From assembly GCA_050050615.1 (NCBI GenBank), contig JASFTV010000045.1:1-15846 (forward strand): a stretch of DNA of 15,846 nt, read 5' to 3'. Shown here one piece after another: positions 14,889 through 15,846 of this stretch. This DNA comes from JASFTV01 sp050050615 (GTDB lineage: Bacteria > Desulfobacterota > DSM-4660 > Desulfatiglandales > HGW-15). How positions within the stretch are numbered: the stretch's first letter is position 1; each line of letters opens with the position of its first letter. Both the position numbers and the translations under genes were made by a program. The notes under the pieces were generated by a model. It saw nothing but the letters and a program-made list of their open reading frames with translations. It had not been told where the DNA came from and did not search any database.

Positions 14889-15455
14889 CTAGAATCCTTT
14901 GCCTATCGAAAAGGCCTTGCCCAGATATTCGCCTATGCCAAAATACTCGCGGCTTTGCGGTGCAAATACAACGGGCTTTATCTTCTGAATATCGGGGAGG
15001 CCCTGATCTCCAAGCATGGCCTCATCAACCTTAATATCCATAATTTCACCCACAAACTGGGTATGCAGGCCTATTTTGTGCGTGTGGCGCAGTTTGCACT
15101 CCAAGACAAAAGGGAACTCTTCCACATAAGGTGCATCTACAAGATCACTCTTGACGGCGTTCAGCCCGGTCGCTGAAAACTTATCCGCGCTTTTCCCTGA
15201 AGCCATTCCAAAATAGTCAGCCTCCCTGACATGCCTTTCGGAGGGGATACTGATCGTAAAGGCCTTGTGCTCCATAATATTCCCGTAGGTATAGGTGGCC
15301 TCTCTCAAGGATATGGCAACGCATGGCGGGCTGGAACAACAAATCCCTCCCCAGGCAGCGGTCATTACATTTGGACGACCATTCTTGTCATAGGTGCCCA
15401 CGACAAAGACAGGCGTGGGATAAACGATGGTCATTGCGCCAATGGACTTTTTCAT
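14889..15455 (-). CDS. Flavin reductase family (FMN-binding) protein
   Basis: This 188-residue protein fits the flavin reductase-like FMN-binding family, whose members bind FMN in a split-barrel dimer and either reduce flavin with NAD(P)H or act in electron transfer. Family features include PTPVFVVGTYDKNGRPNVMT near the N-terminus, the CVAISLREATYTYGNI segment (about residues 45-60), TISIPSE, and the C-terminal pattern VVFAPQSREYFGIGEYLGKAF. CC and PPC cysteines lie in the FMN region (WGGICCSSPPC). The open frame extends 20 codons further upstream, but GGAG seven bases before ATG 15455 and the family N-terminus MKKSIGA favour this start. The partner and substrate are unknown. Confidence 0.9.
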   Translation of the reverse strand: MKKSIGAMTIVYPTPVFVVGTYDKNGRPNVMTAAWGGICCSSPPCVAISLREATYTYGNIMEHKAFTISIPSERHVREADYFGMASGKSADKFSATGLNAVKSDLVDAPYVEEFPFVLECKLRHTHKIGLHTQFVGEIMDIKVDEAMLGDQGLPDIQKIKPVVFAPQSREYFGIGEYLGKAFSIGKGF

Positions 15456-15482
15456 GATTTCTCTCCTTAAGGTTCTGCAAAG

Positions 15483-15497
15483 GCTATCCTCGATAGC
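15483..15497. promoter_or_regulatory. Perfect small dyad upstream of the flavin reductase gene
   Basis: GCTATC-CTC-GATAGC is a perfect 6-bp stem with a 3-base loop, about 30 bases before the flavin reductase start codon. It could be an operator half-site pair or an mRNA hairpin in the leader. Confidence 0.3.
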
Positions 15498-15549
15498 TGG
15501 CCCTGGAAAGTACACCCTCGTTGGCTACTATCTCATTTCTTAGGAGCTA

Positions 15550-15600
15550 TATGAACCAAAAAGGGCTCATTCTAATACCCTCATAGAGCCAAAAGGGTTT
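15550..15600. repeat. Imperfect direct repeat (CCAAAA-GGG type) in the right-hand gap
   Basis: AACCAAAAAGGGCT (15554-15567) and AGCCAAAAGGGTTT (about 15587-15600) are similar in the same orientation. They lie in the 391-base stretch upstream of the flavin reductase gene. That stretch otherwise contains the small dyad, an unrecognised open frame and the edge copy of the palindrome; I see no clear gene in it. Confidence 0.3.
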
Positions 15601-15783
15601 AGGAAAATCCCCCACCCACCTCGCCTCAGCCCTACTCAGCATGATGATGGCGGGCAGGCCTCTGGCTCCCCTTTGAAAAAAGTAGAAAGTCTTTTCCCCC
15701 TTTCGTAAACTGACTATGTCCCACATTTTCTGCTGGAACAGGGGGTAATAGAGGTCGCTGAGCCGATTCGCTGGGGACAGGAA

Positions 15784-15846
15784 GGCTTTTCTTTCGTTCC
15801 AAGGCTCCCGGGCTGGTCTTTTCTGATGACTTATCCACGGGGGAGT
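15784..15846. repeat. Left arm of a second copy of the palindromic element, cut by the window edge
   Basis: This stretch matches 14042-14103 in the same orientation. A run of 23 identical bases (15802-15824 against 14061-14083) begins AGGCTCCCGGG and ends GTCTTTTCT, followed by the shared blocks ACTTATC and CGGGGGA. The outermost 14-bp end is less well conserved. The centre and right arm should lie beyond the window. Confidence 0.7.

Noticed and set aside
15456..15515. 20-residue N-terminal extension of the flavin reductase
   Set aside because: The internal ATG at 15455 has a clear ribosome site and gives the family-type N-terminus; the extension covers the small dyad.
15632..15838. 68-residue minus-strand open frame in the right-hand gap
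   Set aside because: Its start lies in the palindromic repeat, it has no ribosome site and a low-complexity Ser/Pro/Lys composition, and it resembles no family I know.

Overview
The window looks like chromosomal DNA of a deltaproteobacterium (Desulfobacterota-type), judged by the gene set and protein style. It holds ribonuclease J, a double-length UvrA, a small TatA, sucCD, an AarF/UbiB-type protein and a flavin reductase with a methyltransferase. This placement is an inference; no rRNA or other taxonomic marker is present. All genes except ssb lie on the minus strand. I see no tRNA, rRNA, CRISPR array, prophage or intact insertion sequence.

Layout, left to right. The N-terminal part of ribonuclease J (1-714, minus, cut by the window edge) is divergent from ssb (974-1390, plus). 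ssb converges on a minus-strand block read sucC, sucD, a small Cys-rich protein of unknown function, then tatA (4497 down to 1447). sucCD has a sigma70-like promoter upstream of sucC. A second, stronger-looking promoter just after sucD should drive the Cys-rich gene and tatA. Next comes uvrA (4835-10174), a tandem fusion of two complete UvrA proteins with four ATPase sites and four zinc modules. It is followed by an AarF/UbiB-family protein (10267-11961), a PLP-dependent trans-sulfuration enzyme (12096-13253), a divergent peptide deformylase (13430-13942), and a methyltransferase plus flavin reductase pair (14316-15455).

The genes are mostly housekeeping: RNA decay, DNA replication and repair, succinyl-CoA/succinate interconversion, protein export, sulfur amino acid metabolism and N-terminal processing. 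The least explained content is between the genes. Several gaps carry degenerate short-period tandem arrays (periods of 7, 8 or 9 bp), each gap with a different unit, and one supplies the stop codon of sucC. A 173-bp imperfect palindrome with perfect 14-bp ends lies at 14038-14210. A second copy begins at the right edge, so the two flank the methyltransferase and flavin reductase pair. A short broken coding stretch beside uvrA may be the remains of a ribbon-helix-helix antitoxin module.
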